NCBI GenBank assembly: GCA_002428325.1
Contig: DIVR01000076.1
Location: 1-61,990, forward strand
Direction of reading: 5' to 3'
Source of the DNA: a bacterium UBP4_UBA6127
GTDB taxonomy: Bacteria; UBP4; UBA4092
Length of the DNA: 61,990 bases
Shown here: piece after piece, positions 43,579-51,438 of the stretch
How the letters are laid out: every line of letters starts with the position of its first letter
Position numbering within the stretch: position 1 is the stretch's first letter
The notes under the pieces: generated by a model
What the model was told of the DNA's origin: nothing
What the model saw: the letters and a program-made list of their open reading frames with translations, nothing else
The model's database searches: none
Position numbers and translations under genes: made by a program

Positions 43579-44930
43579 TGGAAAAACAAAAAACGATTGC
43601 AAATTCCGCGGAATTATCCGGAGTCGGATTACATTCCGGGAGCCTGACCCGCCTGGTATTTAAGCCTGCCGAACCCAACACTGGGGTACGATTTGTCCGG
43701 GTGGACTTAAATCCTCCGGTGGTGGTACCCGCCTTGGTGGAATATGTCATTGATACGGACCGAGGCACTACCATCGCGGTGGGAGATGCCAAGGTCATGA
43801 CGATAGAACATGTCCTGGCGGCGGTAGCCGGGCTGGGGATTGATAACCTGATTATCGAATTGGATAATCATGAACCGCCGGTTCTGGATGGAAGTTCCCT
43901 TCCTTTTGTGGACCTTCTCTGCCAGTGCGGATTGGAAGAACAAACTCCTCCCAAACGGTATGTCCATGTGGAAGAGCCTATCTGGCTTTCTGTGAACAGT
44001 GATACCCACCTGGTCGTCTTGCCGGATGATGATTTCAATATTACCTACACCGTTGATTACAGCCATCCCATGTTGAAATCCCAATATGGTTCTTTCACCA
44101 TTGACCGGGAAGTGTTTCAGCGGGAGATTGCTCCGTCCCGGACCTTTTGTTTTATGCATGAAGTCGATGCGCTCCGTTCCAAGGGTCTTATCAAGGGAGG
44201 GAGTTTTGATAATGCGGTCGTGATTGGTGAAGACAGTATTCTCAGCGGCAACCTTCGGTTTGATGATGAGTTTGTCAGACATAAAATATTAGATTTGATT
44301 GGGGACCTGTACTTGTTGGGTTACCCCATGAAAGCCCACCTGGTGGTAACCCGGTCGGGGCATACCTTCAATGTGGCTCTGGTGAAAAAGCTTCGCCAGT
44401 ATTTACAGGAGAAATCCAAACATACCCGGCTGGCAACGGTGAAAGCTCCGGCTGATGGTAAAAAAGACCCGGTGCCGGAACCCTGGCAGCCCAATGGTGA
44501 ATTCCCCTTGGATATTCACCAAATCCAGAAAATCCTTCCCCATCGGTATCCTTTCCTTATGGTAGATAAAATCCTGGAGATGGGTGAGAAACGGGTGGTT
44601 GGCATCAAAAATGTAACCATTAATGAACCTTTCTTTCAAGGCCATTTCCCCGGGCATCCCATTATGCCGGGGGTCATGATTATTGAATGTATGGCCCAGG
44701 TCTGTGGCGTCCTGATGTTAAGCCAATATGGGAATGAAGGAAAACTGGCTTATATTCTGGGGGTAGATCAGGCCAAGTTTCGGCATCGAGTGGTTCCGGG
44801 AGACCAGATTAGGGTTGAGATTGAAATTAAGAAGGCCCGGGGCAAGACAGGCAAAGCCCTTGGATATGCCTATGTAGAAGGGAAAGTGGTGGCTGAGGCG
44901 GAGATGACTTTTGCCTTGGTGAACCGATAA
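43578..44930 (+). CDS. lpxC-fabZ: Bifunctional LpxC deacetylase / FabZ dehydratase
   Basis: 450 residues. Residues 1-285 are LpxC: ELSGVGLHSG, zinc-binding HVLAAVAGLGIDNL, EVDALRSKGLIKGGSFDNAV and RHKILDLIGDLYLLG (about 234-248). It removes the N-acetyl group from UDP-3-O-acyl-GlcNAc, the committed step of lipid A synthesis. Residues ~310-450 are FabZ: IQKILPHRYPFLMVDKILEM, active-site GHFPGHPIMPGVMIIECMAQ and DQAKFRHRVVPGDQ. It dehydrates 3-hydroxyacyl-ACP in fatty-acid synthesis. The linker is ~25 residues (KAPADGKKDPVPEPW). The fusion is known from Bacteroidetes and some other phyla. lpxA does not follow here. Confidence 0.96.
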   Translation: MEKQKTIANSAELSGVGLHSGSLTRLVFKPAEPNTGVRFVRVDLNPPVVVPALVEYVIDTDRGTTIAVGDAKVMTIEHVLAAVAGLGIDNLIIELDNHEPPVLDGSSLPFVDLLCQCGLEEQTPPKRYVHVEEPIWLSVNSDTHLVVLPDDDFNITYTVDYSHPMLKSQYGSFTIDREVFQREIAPSRTFCFMHEVDALRSKGLIKGGSFDNAVVIGEDSILSGNLRFDDEFVRHKILDLIGDLYLLGYPMKAHLVVTRSGHTFNVALVKKLRQYLQEKSKHTRLATVKAPADGKKDPVPEPWQPNGEFPLDIHQIQKILPHRYPFLMVDKILEMGEKRVVGIKNVTINEPFFQGHFPGHPIMPGVMIIECMAQVCGVLMLSQYGNEGKLAYILGVDQAKFRHRVVPGDQIRVEIEIKKARGKTGKALGYAYVEGKVVAEAEMTFALVNR

Positions 44931-44991
44931 GGGGCTGACCCGACCTTTAGAATCATGGGGTGGTGGTAACACCCTTCAATGGAATTTCTCA

Positions 44992-45028
44992 GAAAGGGCC
45001 TGGTTAACGAGGTCCTTTCCATTTTTTT
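44992..45028 (+). terminator. Terminator after lpxC-fabZ
   Basis: GAAAGGGCCT (44992-45001) pairs with AGGTCCTTTC (45010-45019), with one G-U pair, followed by TTTTTTT. Confidence 0.85.
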
Positions 45029-45096
45029 AAGAAGTCAGAAACGGGAGGTTTCCTGTCCCAGCGGCAGGGAAAAATCCCGGGAGGAGGATTAAGATT

Positions 45097-46152
45097 ATGT
45101 ATCGTATTGCAGTGATTGGTGGAGATGGTATCGGGCCGGAAGTTGTCCGGGAAGGTTTGAAAGTCCTGGAAGCGGTGGCTCCTTTGGAAAATATTAAATA
45201 TGAACTTCAGTCTTATGATATCGGCAGCCAGCGTTACCTCAAAACTGGGGAATTGTTGCCGGATTCCGTGATGGCTGAATTAGGCCAGATGGATGCGATT
45301 TATTTTGGCGCCATCGGCAGCCCGGATGTGAAGGCCGGTATCCTTGAGCGGGGAATCCTCCTGAAGATGCGATTTGAGATGGACCAGTATATCAATCTGC
45401 GTCCGGTGAAGATGTATGATGCCCGGTTTTGTCCCATCAAGGATAAAAAACCTGAAGATGTGGATATGGTGTTTGTCCGGGAAAATACCGAAGGCGCCTA
45501 TGTCGGCATGGGTGGTTTCTTTAAAAAAGGAACCCCGGATGAAGTGGCTATCCAGGAAGATGTGAATACCCGTAAAGGGGTGGAACGCTGTATCCGGTAT
45601 GCCTTTGAATATACCAAGAAACGGAATAAAAGAAATCAGCTGACCCTTTGCGATAAATCCAATGTCCTAACCTATGGACATGACCTCTGGCAGCGGGCTT
45701 TCAAAGAAGTAGGGGCTGAATATTCTGATATCAAACAAAACCATGCCTTTGTGGATGCCTTGGCGATGTTCATGATTCGCAATCCCGAATGGTATGATGT
45801 GATTGTGACCAACAATATGTTTGGGGATATCCTGACCGACCTGGGGGCTATTATCCAGGGAGGGATGGGTGTGGCAGCTTCCGGCAATATCAATCCGGAA
45901 GGGGTCAGTATGTTTGAGCCGGTTCATGGGTCGGCTCCCCAATATGCCGGCAAAAATGTTGCCAATCCCATTGCGGCGGTGGCAGCGGTCAGTATGATGC
46001 TGGATTATTTAGGGGAAAAGAAAGCGGCCGAAAGGATTGAAAAAGCAATTGCAGCGGTGGTGACCCGAGACCAACTGAAAACCCTGGACCTTTCTGAGGA
46101 TCCCGGGACAGCCGGTGTCGGCGACCTGGTTGCCAAATTCGCGACAGAATAA
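45097..46152 (+). CDS. leuB: 3-isopropylmalate dehydrogenase-type enzyme
   Basis: 351 residues of the isocitrate/isopropylmalate dehydrogenase family: IAVIGGDGIGPEVVREGLKV, LLKMRFEMDQYINLRPVKMY (substrate Arg residues), VFVRENTEGAYVGMGG, the Mg/NAD region DALAMFMIRNPEWYDVIVTN-NMFGDILTDLGA, and FEPVHGSAPQYAGKNVANPI with the NAD-selecting Gly-Ser-Ala-Pro loop. The most likely reaction is oxidative decarboxylation of 3-isopropylmalate in leucine synthesis. Isocitrate or tartrate use cannot be excluded. GGGAGGAGG gives a very strong ribosome binding site. It is flanked by terminators, so it is a single-gene unit. IlvE would act in the same pathway. Confidence 0.87.
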   Translation: MYRIAVIGGDGIGPEVVREGLKVLEAVAPLENIKYELQSYDIGSQRYLKTGELLPDSVMAELGQMDAIYFGAIGSPDVKAGILERGILLKMRFEMDQYINLRPVKMYDARFCPIKDKKPEDVDMVFVRENTEGAYVGMGGFFKKGTPDEVAIQEDVNTRKGVERCIRYAFEYTKKRNKRNQLTLCDKSNVLTYGHDLWQRAFKEVGAEYSDIKQNHAFVDALAMFMIRNPEWYDVIVTNNMFGDILTDLGAIIQGGMGVAASGNINPEGVSMFEPVHGSAPQYAGKNVANPIAAVAAVSMMLDYLGEKKAAERIEKAIAAVVTRDQLKTLDLSEDPGTAGVGDLVAKFATE

Positions 46153-46183
46153 GTTATAAAGTTATCTCATAACATCTATATAA

Positions 46184-46221
46184 ACAGGGTGGGAGCGGGT
46201 ATGTCTCCCATCCTGTTTTTT
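46184..46221 (+). terminator. Terminator after leuB
   Basis: ACAGGGTGGGAG (46184-46195) pairs with CTCCCATCCTGT (46205-46216), with one G-U pair, ending in TTTTTT. Confidence 0.88.
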
Positions 46222-46268
46222 GTATTATAATGTCTCCACTATCGCACTGTTTCTGGGCAGAAGCTGTC

Positions 46269-46286
46269 TTTTGACAGGTGTCAAAA
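46269..46286. promoter_or_regulatory. TTTTGACAGGTGTCAAAA palindrome
   Basis: A perfect-arm copy of the 18-bp palindrome lies between the convergent leuB and deacetylase genes, where no promoter is expected. This argues against a simple repressor operator at this copy. Confidence 0.55.
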
Positions 46287-46407
46287 AAATAACTCCAATA
46301 TTTCCAGTGGGGTATGATTTTGCATATCGGGGGAGCCGGAGGATTCTCCTGTAGGAAGCCGATTTATTTTACGGGCTGGATAATCTCATGAGAGCCGGGG
46401 ATGACTC

Positions 46408-46445
46408 AAAAAAAGAGGGAACCTTTTGGAAAAAAAGGTTCCCTC
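46408..46445 (-). terminator. Terminator of the deacetylase gene
   Basis: The stem GAGGGAACCTTT (46415-46426)/AAAGGTTCCCTC (46434-46445) has a run of A before it on the plus strand, i.e. TTTTTTT after it on the minus strand. Confidence 0.85.
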
Positions 46446-46469
46446 GGGAGTATGACAAAGAGTGTTAAG

Positions 46470-48584
46470 TTACATTTCCTGTTCAAAAGAGCTTAATTCC
46501 ACAGGAACCATTGCCGAGTCATAGACAAACTTCACTGCATCGGCATCCACCGTTCCATCCGCGTCATTGGTCAAGGTAACTTTCCCTGCTGTTCCTGCGT
46601 TAAAGGGATAGGTTCCCAGGTAATACCAGCTGTATCCATTGGATTGCTGGCTGGCTCTGACCAATGCCGACCCATCTTTATGCTGGATAGTAAATGGCGC
46701 ATTGGTAGCCCTTCCCGTATCGGAATTCCACCAGGCATAGACTCTGTAATTTCCGGCTTGGGTCAAACTGGGGGTGAAAGTAACCGAGTTGGAGCCAGAA
46801 CCTGCGGCCGAAACCAGGAAATTAAGGCCATAACACCCGATATGGGCATTGGAAAGATAGGTCGCAGTACTCCAGGAACCCACCGTAGAGATAGTCCCAT
46901 CCCCATTACCATCATTATTGACGATGAAAGGATCCGAGAGAATCCGGCTTCCCGAATATCCTATCCGGGTCTTAAACCCATTCAAGGTATCATCGCCCCG
47001 CATAGTGACCCGGGGAATGTTATATAAAGGAGTGGTTCGGCAGGAGAAGCCCCCGGCGTAACTGAATGCCATGTGATACCCCACCTTGGCAGCAAGGGTA
47101 GGGATACTGCCCCGGGGTGAGTAACTAGCTGAGCTGTAAACATCTCCCCCGTAAGGATAAGCGATATAGTTACACATTTTACCGGGGATATTGGCCATGA
47201 TGGCATTCCGGGACCCGGTCATTTCTGAGAAGTTTTCCGGTTGGCTGACCGAGGTCAGATTGACATGGTTCATGGTATGGGATTCCACCCTCATTAATCC
47301 CTGGGCTTCGGCCGAGGAAAGGTCAGACCAGGATGCTTTGGGTCCGGTAGAATTGGAAGTGCCTACATAATTGGTATGGGCAAAAATGATTCCCGGCATA
47401 TTTCGGGTGGTCAGCTGGGACCCTCCAAAATGCAGTTCCCCATAATAATTATCATCAAAGGTCATGACAATTGGATTTTCAGGCAGACTGGTGCCATTCA
47501 TCCACCAGGAGTAATAAGTGTCCAGCCCGATGACATTATAGTTATGGGCCTGGAGGAAATCCAACTGGTCAGCTAAGTTATCGGGGGAAATCAGCATCCC
47601 ATGGTCAGCATTCCAGCTGGCAGTCACATTATGGTATCCCAGTACCGGGACAATCAGGGAAGGATTTACGGTCCAGCGCTGCAGGCTGGTATTGGTATTA
47701 AACTGGGCAATATAAAGAACCTGGCTGTTGGGATAAAATCCCACTCCCCGAGGCCTGTAAAGAGAACTGTGGGTCAAGGTCTCATTCAAGGTCCCATTGG
47801 ACTGGTAGATCCTGACGGCATTGTCATTGGTCACAGAGACATAAATCAGCCCCTTGGCATCCACTTCACAAGAGCCGGGAACATTCAATCCCAGAGCTAA
47901 ATCAGCCCCCAGGTTATAACTGGCTGTCCCCCCAAAGATACCTCCGTTGAAACAAAGGACTTTCCCCAGGGTCTCAGAGGCAAGATATACTTTGGAACTA
48001 TCGGGATGGACCCCGATTCCCCGGGTAACGGTTGCCCCAGAGATAGCCTGAATGACCGGGCTTCCCGGAAAATCTGTTCCTGTGGTATCCATCACATGGA
48101 AGGCTACCGTATCGGCGGCTACTTTTTCCACCATAAACAACCGGTTAGAGGTATCAACATCAATATCCCCAATCCGATAAGAAACTTCAAACCCGTTCAA
48201 AGGAGTGCCGTCCCAGGATTGAAATTTGAAAACATTATGGTTACTGCTAAAATCGCAGGTGATGTAAATAATCCCGGCGGTATCCATCCCAATCCCTGAA
48301 GGCTGATAGATACCGGTTAAGACTCCGGAAGAGTTTTTCCCCTGGCTGATTGGAGAAAAGGGAGCCTCTGTGCCATTGGGATGAAAGACTCTCACTGAAT
48401 TCTGGTCATATGAACAGGTCCAAACCTGGCCCCCTTTATCGATGACCACATACTGGTTTCCAGCCATTCCTGAACTCAGATAGCCTGATTGGGTATAGGC
48501 GGCCAGAGCCATCCCCCCGGCTGCTACCATGACCAGGATGCTTAAACAGATATTTTTAATCCAAAACCCTGATTTCCCTTTCAT
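46470..48584 (-). CDS. Secreted NHL-type propeller / NodB polysaccharide deacetylase / golvesin-type domain protein with VPVELSxF end
   Basis: 704 residues, signal peptide to about 30. Residues 35-305 form a beta-propeller with NHL-like blades (GIYQPSGIGMDTAGIIYITC, YRPRGVGFYPNSQVLYIAQF). Residues ~312-540 are a NodB-fold carbohydrate esterase: VPVLGYHNV, PIVMTFDDNY (375-378 TFDD, metal/catalytic Asp) and ESHTMNH (435-440, metal His pair). Residues ~555-690 match a golvesin C-terminal-like sugar-binding module (GNYRVYAWWNSDTGRATNAP). It ends VPVELSSFEQEM, like the endonuclease at 3260-5794. It probably removes N- or O-acetyl groups from a surface or environmental polysaccharide. A minus-strand terminator follows. 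Confidence 0.87.
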   Translation of the reverse strand: MKGKSGFWIKNICLSILVMVAAGGMALAAYTQSGYLSSGMAGNQYVVIDKGGQVWTCSYDQNSVRVFHPNGTEAPFSPISQGKNSSGVLTGIYQPSGIGMDTAGIIYITCDFSSNHNVFKFQSWDGTPLNGFEVSYRIGDIDVDTSNRLFMVEKVAADTVAFHVMDTTGTDFPGSPVIQAISGATVTRGIGVHPDSSKVYLASETLGKVLCFNGGIFGGTASYNLGADLALGLNVPGSCEVDAKGLIYVSVTNDNAVRIYQSNGTLNETLTHSSLYRPRGVGFYPNSQVLYIAQFNTNTSLQRWTVNPSLIVPVLGYHNVTASWNADHGMLISPDNLADQLDFLQAHNYNVIGLDTYYSWWMNGTSLPENPIVMTFDDNYYGELHFGGSQLTTRNMPGIIFAHTNYVGTSNSTGPKASWSDLSSAEAQGLMRVESHTMNHVNLTSVSQPENFSEMTGSRNAIMANIPGKMCNYIAYPYGGDVYSSASYSPRGSIPTLAAKVGYHMAFSYAGGFSCRTTPLYNIPRVTMRGDDTLNGFKTRIGYSGSRILSDPFIVNNDGNGDGTISTVGSWSTATYLSNAHIGCYGLNFLVSAAGSGSNSVTFTPSLTQAGNYRVYAWWNSDTGRATNAPFTIQHKDGSALVRASQQSNGYSWYYLGTYPFNAGTAGKVTLTNDADGTVDADAVKFVYDSAMVPVELSSFEQEM

Positions 48585-48651
48585 TCCTGACTCCTTATCT
48601 CATAATATATCCGAAATTATATCACTGAACCCCCTTTTTCCCTTGTATCTA

Positions 48652-48804
48652 TATTAGGAATTATTCCGACATTCTTTCTTATATTCTTAAAAGCTGTAGA
48701 GGGAACAGTAACGGAGTGTCTCAGACCCTCTCCGTTACCGCTCCCTTTCTGGGTTGTATTCCATGGGAGGCTAGAGGGATAGATTTTCGGAATAATTCTT
48801 AATA
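48652..48804. repeat. 153-bp element with 18-bp inverted ends
   Basis: TATTAGGAATTATTCCGA (48652-48669) and TCGGAATAATTCTTAATA (48787-48804) are inverted repeats with one mismatch (G-U in RNA). Inside, GTAACGGAG (48708-48716) pairs with CTCCGTTAC (48730-48738), extended by GGGA/TCCC. It has no gene. It is either a MITE-like element or a structured RNA. Confidence 0.55.
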
Positions 48805-49254
48805 AAAGGGAGGAGGAGTTTGGGGAGTTGGGTTCTAAAAGGGGGGAGGGAGAGGAAAGAAGGCCTGAATAAACTGGACAGGGAGTAATCCCCGTAATAG
48901 AATAAAAAAACCGGCTCAGAGTTACCCGGGCCAGCTGTCTATTATTTATAATCTTCCAGGTCATCCGGTCCCATAAGACCTATATGTCCTATCTACTATA
49001 ATTATGATTTAATTATCTATTTCACTCTGCATTGAATCTATTTTTCTTTGAAGGGCATTCTGTTCGCCAGGTGAAAGATACGGGCCAGATGAGGAAAAGC
49101 AGCTCGTTTCTAACCCTGGAATAGGGTCCGAATCAGAGACAAATCGTTAGCATCAACGATACTGACTTTCCGTTGGATGGGCAATATCAGGGAGAGACTC
49201 TTTGCCCTGATTATGAAATATATGTTGAACAGCGTCCGATGATCCCTTTAGTCT

Positions 49255-49698
49255 GGAAAGACCTAAAGACGGTCCGGATGGATGTATCGCGGAACTCCAG
49301 TTCCGTGTATTAGCTTTTGTATTATAAGGATTCAAAGCACTGATCAGAGATCAGCGATACATGGATAGTCCTGACATAAAGTATTGAAGTTAGAAATAGT
49401 CCTCAGGATAAACCAGGCGAAAAGCTTCAGGAAAGACCTAAAGACGGTCAGGATGGATGTATCGCGGAACTTGAGTTCCGTGTAGTTGTTTTATGAATTT
49501 TAAGTTTTAAAGCACTGATCAGAGATCAGCGATACATGGATAGTTCTGACACTAAGTATTGAAGTTAGAAATAGTCTTCCTGTTCATCCAGCGAAAAGCT
49601 TCAGGAAAGACCTAAAGACGGTCAGGATGGATGTATCGCGGAACTCCAGTTCCGTGTATTAGCTTTATGTATTATAAGGATTCAAAGCACTGATCAGA
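49255..49698. repeat. Three tandem ~174-bp repeats, each with a three-way-junction fold
   Basis: Copies begin at 49255, 49430 and 49604 with GGAAAGACCTAAAGACGGTC (copy 1 has C after GGTC, copies 2 and 3 have A). In copy 1, P1 is ATGTATCG/CGATACAT (49282-49289/49355-49362), P2 CGGAACT/AGTTCCG (49290-49296/49299-49305) and P3 CTGATC/GATCAG (49340-49345/49349-49354). P2 and P3 abut P1 directly. Copy 2 keeps all three stems while its P2 loop changes from CC to TG. Copy 3 stops inside P3. The 1.3-kb gap from 48585 to 49921 holds no protein gene that I can support. Confidence 0.8.
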
Positions 49699-49736
49699 TT
49701 AAGTCTGGACGGCTTCTTTTTATCCTTTATTTTTAA

Positions 49737-49752
49737 TTATTGGACAGTAGTG
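49737..49752 (-). repeat. Inverted copy of the 16-bp sequence at 938-953
   Basis: TTATTGGACAGTAGTG on the plus strand is the exact reverse complement of 938-953. About 70 bp further, AGGACTGTCCCCCAA (49818-49832) offers an imperfect inverted partner (ACAGT core), so a small element of roughly 95 bp may lie at 49737-49832. Confidence 0.3.
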
Positions 49753-49921
49753 ATCTTGAATAACAAATATATTAAAAGACGGAATATTGTTACGCTGGAA
49801 AAAACAGAATTCTAAACAGGACTGTCCCCCAATGGCATAATTCGCTACAGAATAGTATTTGTTCTAGTATAATCTATTGAACAGTGTTGAAAAACAAGAT
49901 GGATGAAAGGGGACCCGATTT

Positions 49922-50299
49922 ATGTTCTGTCCAAAATGCGGTACCACCAACGAAGAAAATGCCCGATTCTGCGGGAAATGCGGCGCCCCATTGGCTCCCG
50001 GGGTCATACCTTCCCAACAATCTGTTCCCCAGGGACAGATCCCAAACTACCTGGTTCCTGCTATTTTGACAACAATATGCTGTTGTATGCCATTTGGAAT
50101 TGTCGCTATTATTTATGCGGCCCAGGTAAACGGAAAAGCGGCTGCCGGGGATTATAACGGAGCTATGGAATTCTCTAAAAATGCCAAACTCTGGTCATGG
50201 ATTGCTTTTGGGATAGGATTAGTCTTTTCTATTCTCTATGCCGTTTTTATGTTTTTTGGATTCATAAGCCAAAGAAGTATGGGTGGAATGGATTTTTAG
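49922..50299 (+). CDS. Zinc-ribbon plus CD225/dispanin-like membrane protein
   Basis: 125 residues. The N-terminus is a zinc ribbon (CPKCGTTNEENARFCGKCG). After a Pro/Gln linker comes a dispanin/CD225-type two-helix region: PNYLVPAILTTICCCMPFGI, VAIIYAAQVNGKAAAGDYNG, AMEFSKNAKLWSWIAFGIGL. Bacterial members of this family are uncharacterised small membrane proteins. The start is ATG at 49922, after a purine-rich GGGGACCC stretch. It begins a group of three small membrane proteins. Confidence 0.8.
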   Translation: MFCPKCGTTNEENARFCGKCGAPLAPGVIPSQQSVPQGQIPNYLVPAILTTICCCMPFGIVAIIYAAQVNGKAAAGDYNGAMEFSKNAKLWSWIAFGIGLVFSILYAVFMFFGFISQRSMGGMDF

Positions 50300-50320
50300 T
50301 TCAGGTTTCAATCAATATAT

Positions 50321-50770
50321 ATGACTTCTACCTCCGTTATAATGAAGGATATGGAAAAAAGAAATCTTATCCTTCGATGGGTTATTGCTCTGATTGTTCT
50401 GGGAAGCCTGGGCTTTTCCGGGGTGGTACTATATTATCTGGACCCCAACAAGTCCTCTCTTTATCCCTTTTGTGTGTTTCATCAGCTAACCGGATTATAT
50501 TGCCCGGGATGCGGCTGCCTGAGGGCCTTACATGACCTGGTTCATGGAGATGTGGGAGGGGCTTTCAGGATGAATTCACTGTTGATAGTCTCCCTGCCAT
50601 TAATGGGGTATCTGGTCTATCAATGCCATATCCTTCCTCCCGAGAGACGAAAACAAATCAATGAAGTCATGTCAGCAAGAGCTGTCTGGATAATATTCTG
50701 GGTCATCCTGGCGTTCTGGATACTGAGAAATATTCCCTATTATCCCCTGACTTTGCTGGCACCCCATTAA
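50321..50770 (+). CDS. DUF2752 membrane protein
   Basis: 149 residues with three to four helices. The DUF2752 signature is present: YPFCVFHQLTGLYCPGCGCL-RALHDLVHGDV. Its Cys-rich CPGCG segment next to a membrane helix is diagnostic; the function is unknown. The start is uncertain: the ATG at 50321 lacks a Shine-Dalgarno, while ATG 50351 (MEKRN) follows a TATAAT (50338-50343) by 7 nt. Confidence 0.8.
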   Translation: MTSTSVIMKDMEKRNLILRWVIALIVLGSLGFSGVVLYYLDPNKSSLYPFCVFHQLTGLYCPGCGCLRALHDLVHGDVGGAFRMNSLLIVSLPLMGYLVYQCHILPPERRKQINEVMSARAVWIIFWVILAFWILRNIPYYPLTLLAPH

Positions 50771-50793
50771 TCAGGAGGGAGAAAGATTCAACC

Positions 50794-51204
50794 ATGCCTT
50801 ATTGCCAGAAATGCGGCTGCCTTGTTCCTGAAGCGAATACCTTTTGCAATCAATGCGGCCATGCTGTTAATTCAAATCCTCCACCCGCTTCAGAGACATT
50901 GACCTCTCCTTTGAGTTCTTCCGACCCCAATGAGACTATCCGATTTTTTGTCCCTTATACCAATCCTTATGGGGTTATTTCTTATTATCTGGGGTTATCG
51001 GCTCTGCTTCCTTTTTTGGGAATTCCCCTGGGAATAGCCGCTGTTATTTTTGGGATGATCGGGCTGGTCAAAGCCCAGAAAAACCCTCATATCAGGGGGA
51101 AATACCATGCCTGGGCAGGTATCATCCTGGGAGGGTTGTGTTCCTCCCTTTATCTTATTTTATTCTGGGTGATGTTTTATGGAATTAAAACCCTTAGTCC
51201 CTAA
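50794..51204 (+). CDS. Zinc-ribbon plus DUF4190-like membrane protein
   Basis: 136 residues. The zinc ribbon is CQKCGCLVPEANTFCNQCG, followed by a Pro/Ser-rich linker and a two-helix region (YYLGLSALLPFLGIPLGIAA-VIFGMIGLVKAQ, then HAWAGIILGGLCSSLYLILF) of the DUF4190 kind. CAGGAGGGAG precedes the ATG. It repeats the zinc-ribbon-plus-membrane design of the gene at 49922, with the DUF2752 protein between them. Confidence 0.78.
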   Translation: MPYCQKCGCLVPEANTFCNQCGHAVNSNPPPASETLTSPLSSSDPNETIRFFVPYTNPYGVISYYLGLSALLPFLGIPLGIAAVIFGMIGLVKAQKNPHIRGKYHAWAGIILGGLCSSLYLILFWVMFYGIKTLSP

Positions 51205-51261
51205 CTTGCTTAATCTCCCTTACCCCTAAAATATAGTATATTGAAAATAAAAGAGATAGAT

Positions 51262-51372
51262 TTTTGACAGCTGTCAAAAGGCAAGCAGGCGGATTCTTCG
51301 ACAAAGCTATAATCTGTTAATGTCAGGAATCATTACTATTTTTCAAGTAAGACATTTTGACAGATGTCAAAA
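51262..51372. promoter_or_regulatory. Two TTTTGACANNTGTCAAAA palindromes
   Basis: Perfect-arm copies lie at 51262-51279 (centre GC) and 51355-51372 (centre GA), 93 bp apart between convergent genes. The intervening DNA carries no gene. Confidence 0.6.
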
Positions 51373-51438
51373 TCAATAGACCACTGATCTTAACCGGAAA
51401 TAAAATAAAACATCCTTATATAACCCAGGACTGAATTC

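Noticed and set aside
48617..48964. A 115-codon minus-strand frame in the 1.3-kb gap
   Set aside because: It runs across the inverted-repeat element, has low-complexity text (SSPSPLLEPNSPNSSSLLL), no ribosome binding site and no recognisable family.
49255..49698. CRISPR array
   Set aside because: Units are ~174 bp and similar along most of their length. There are no short repeats with unique spacers and no cas genes.
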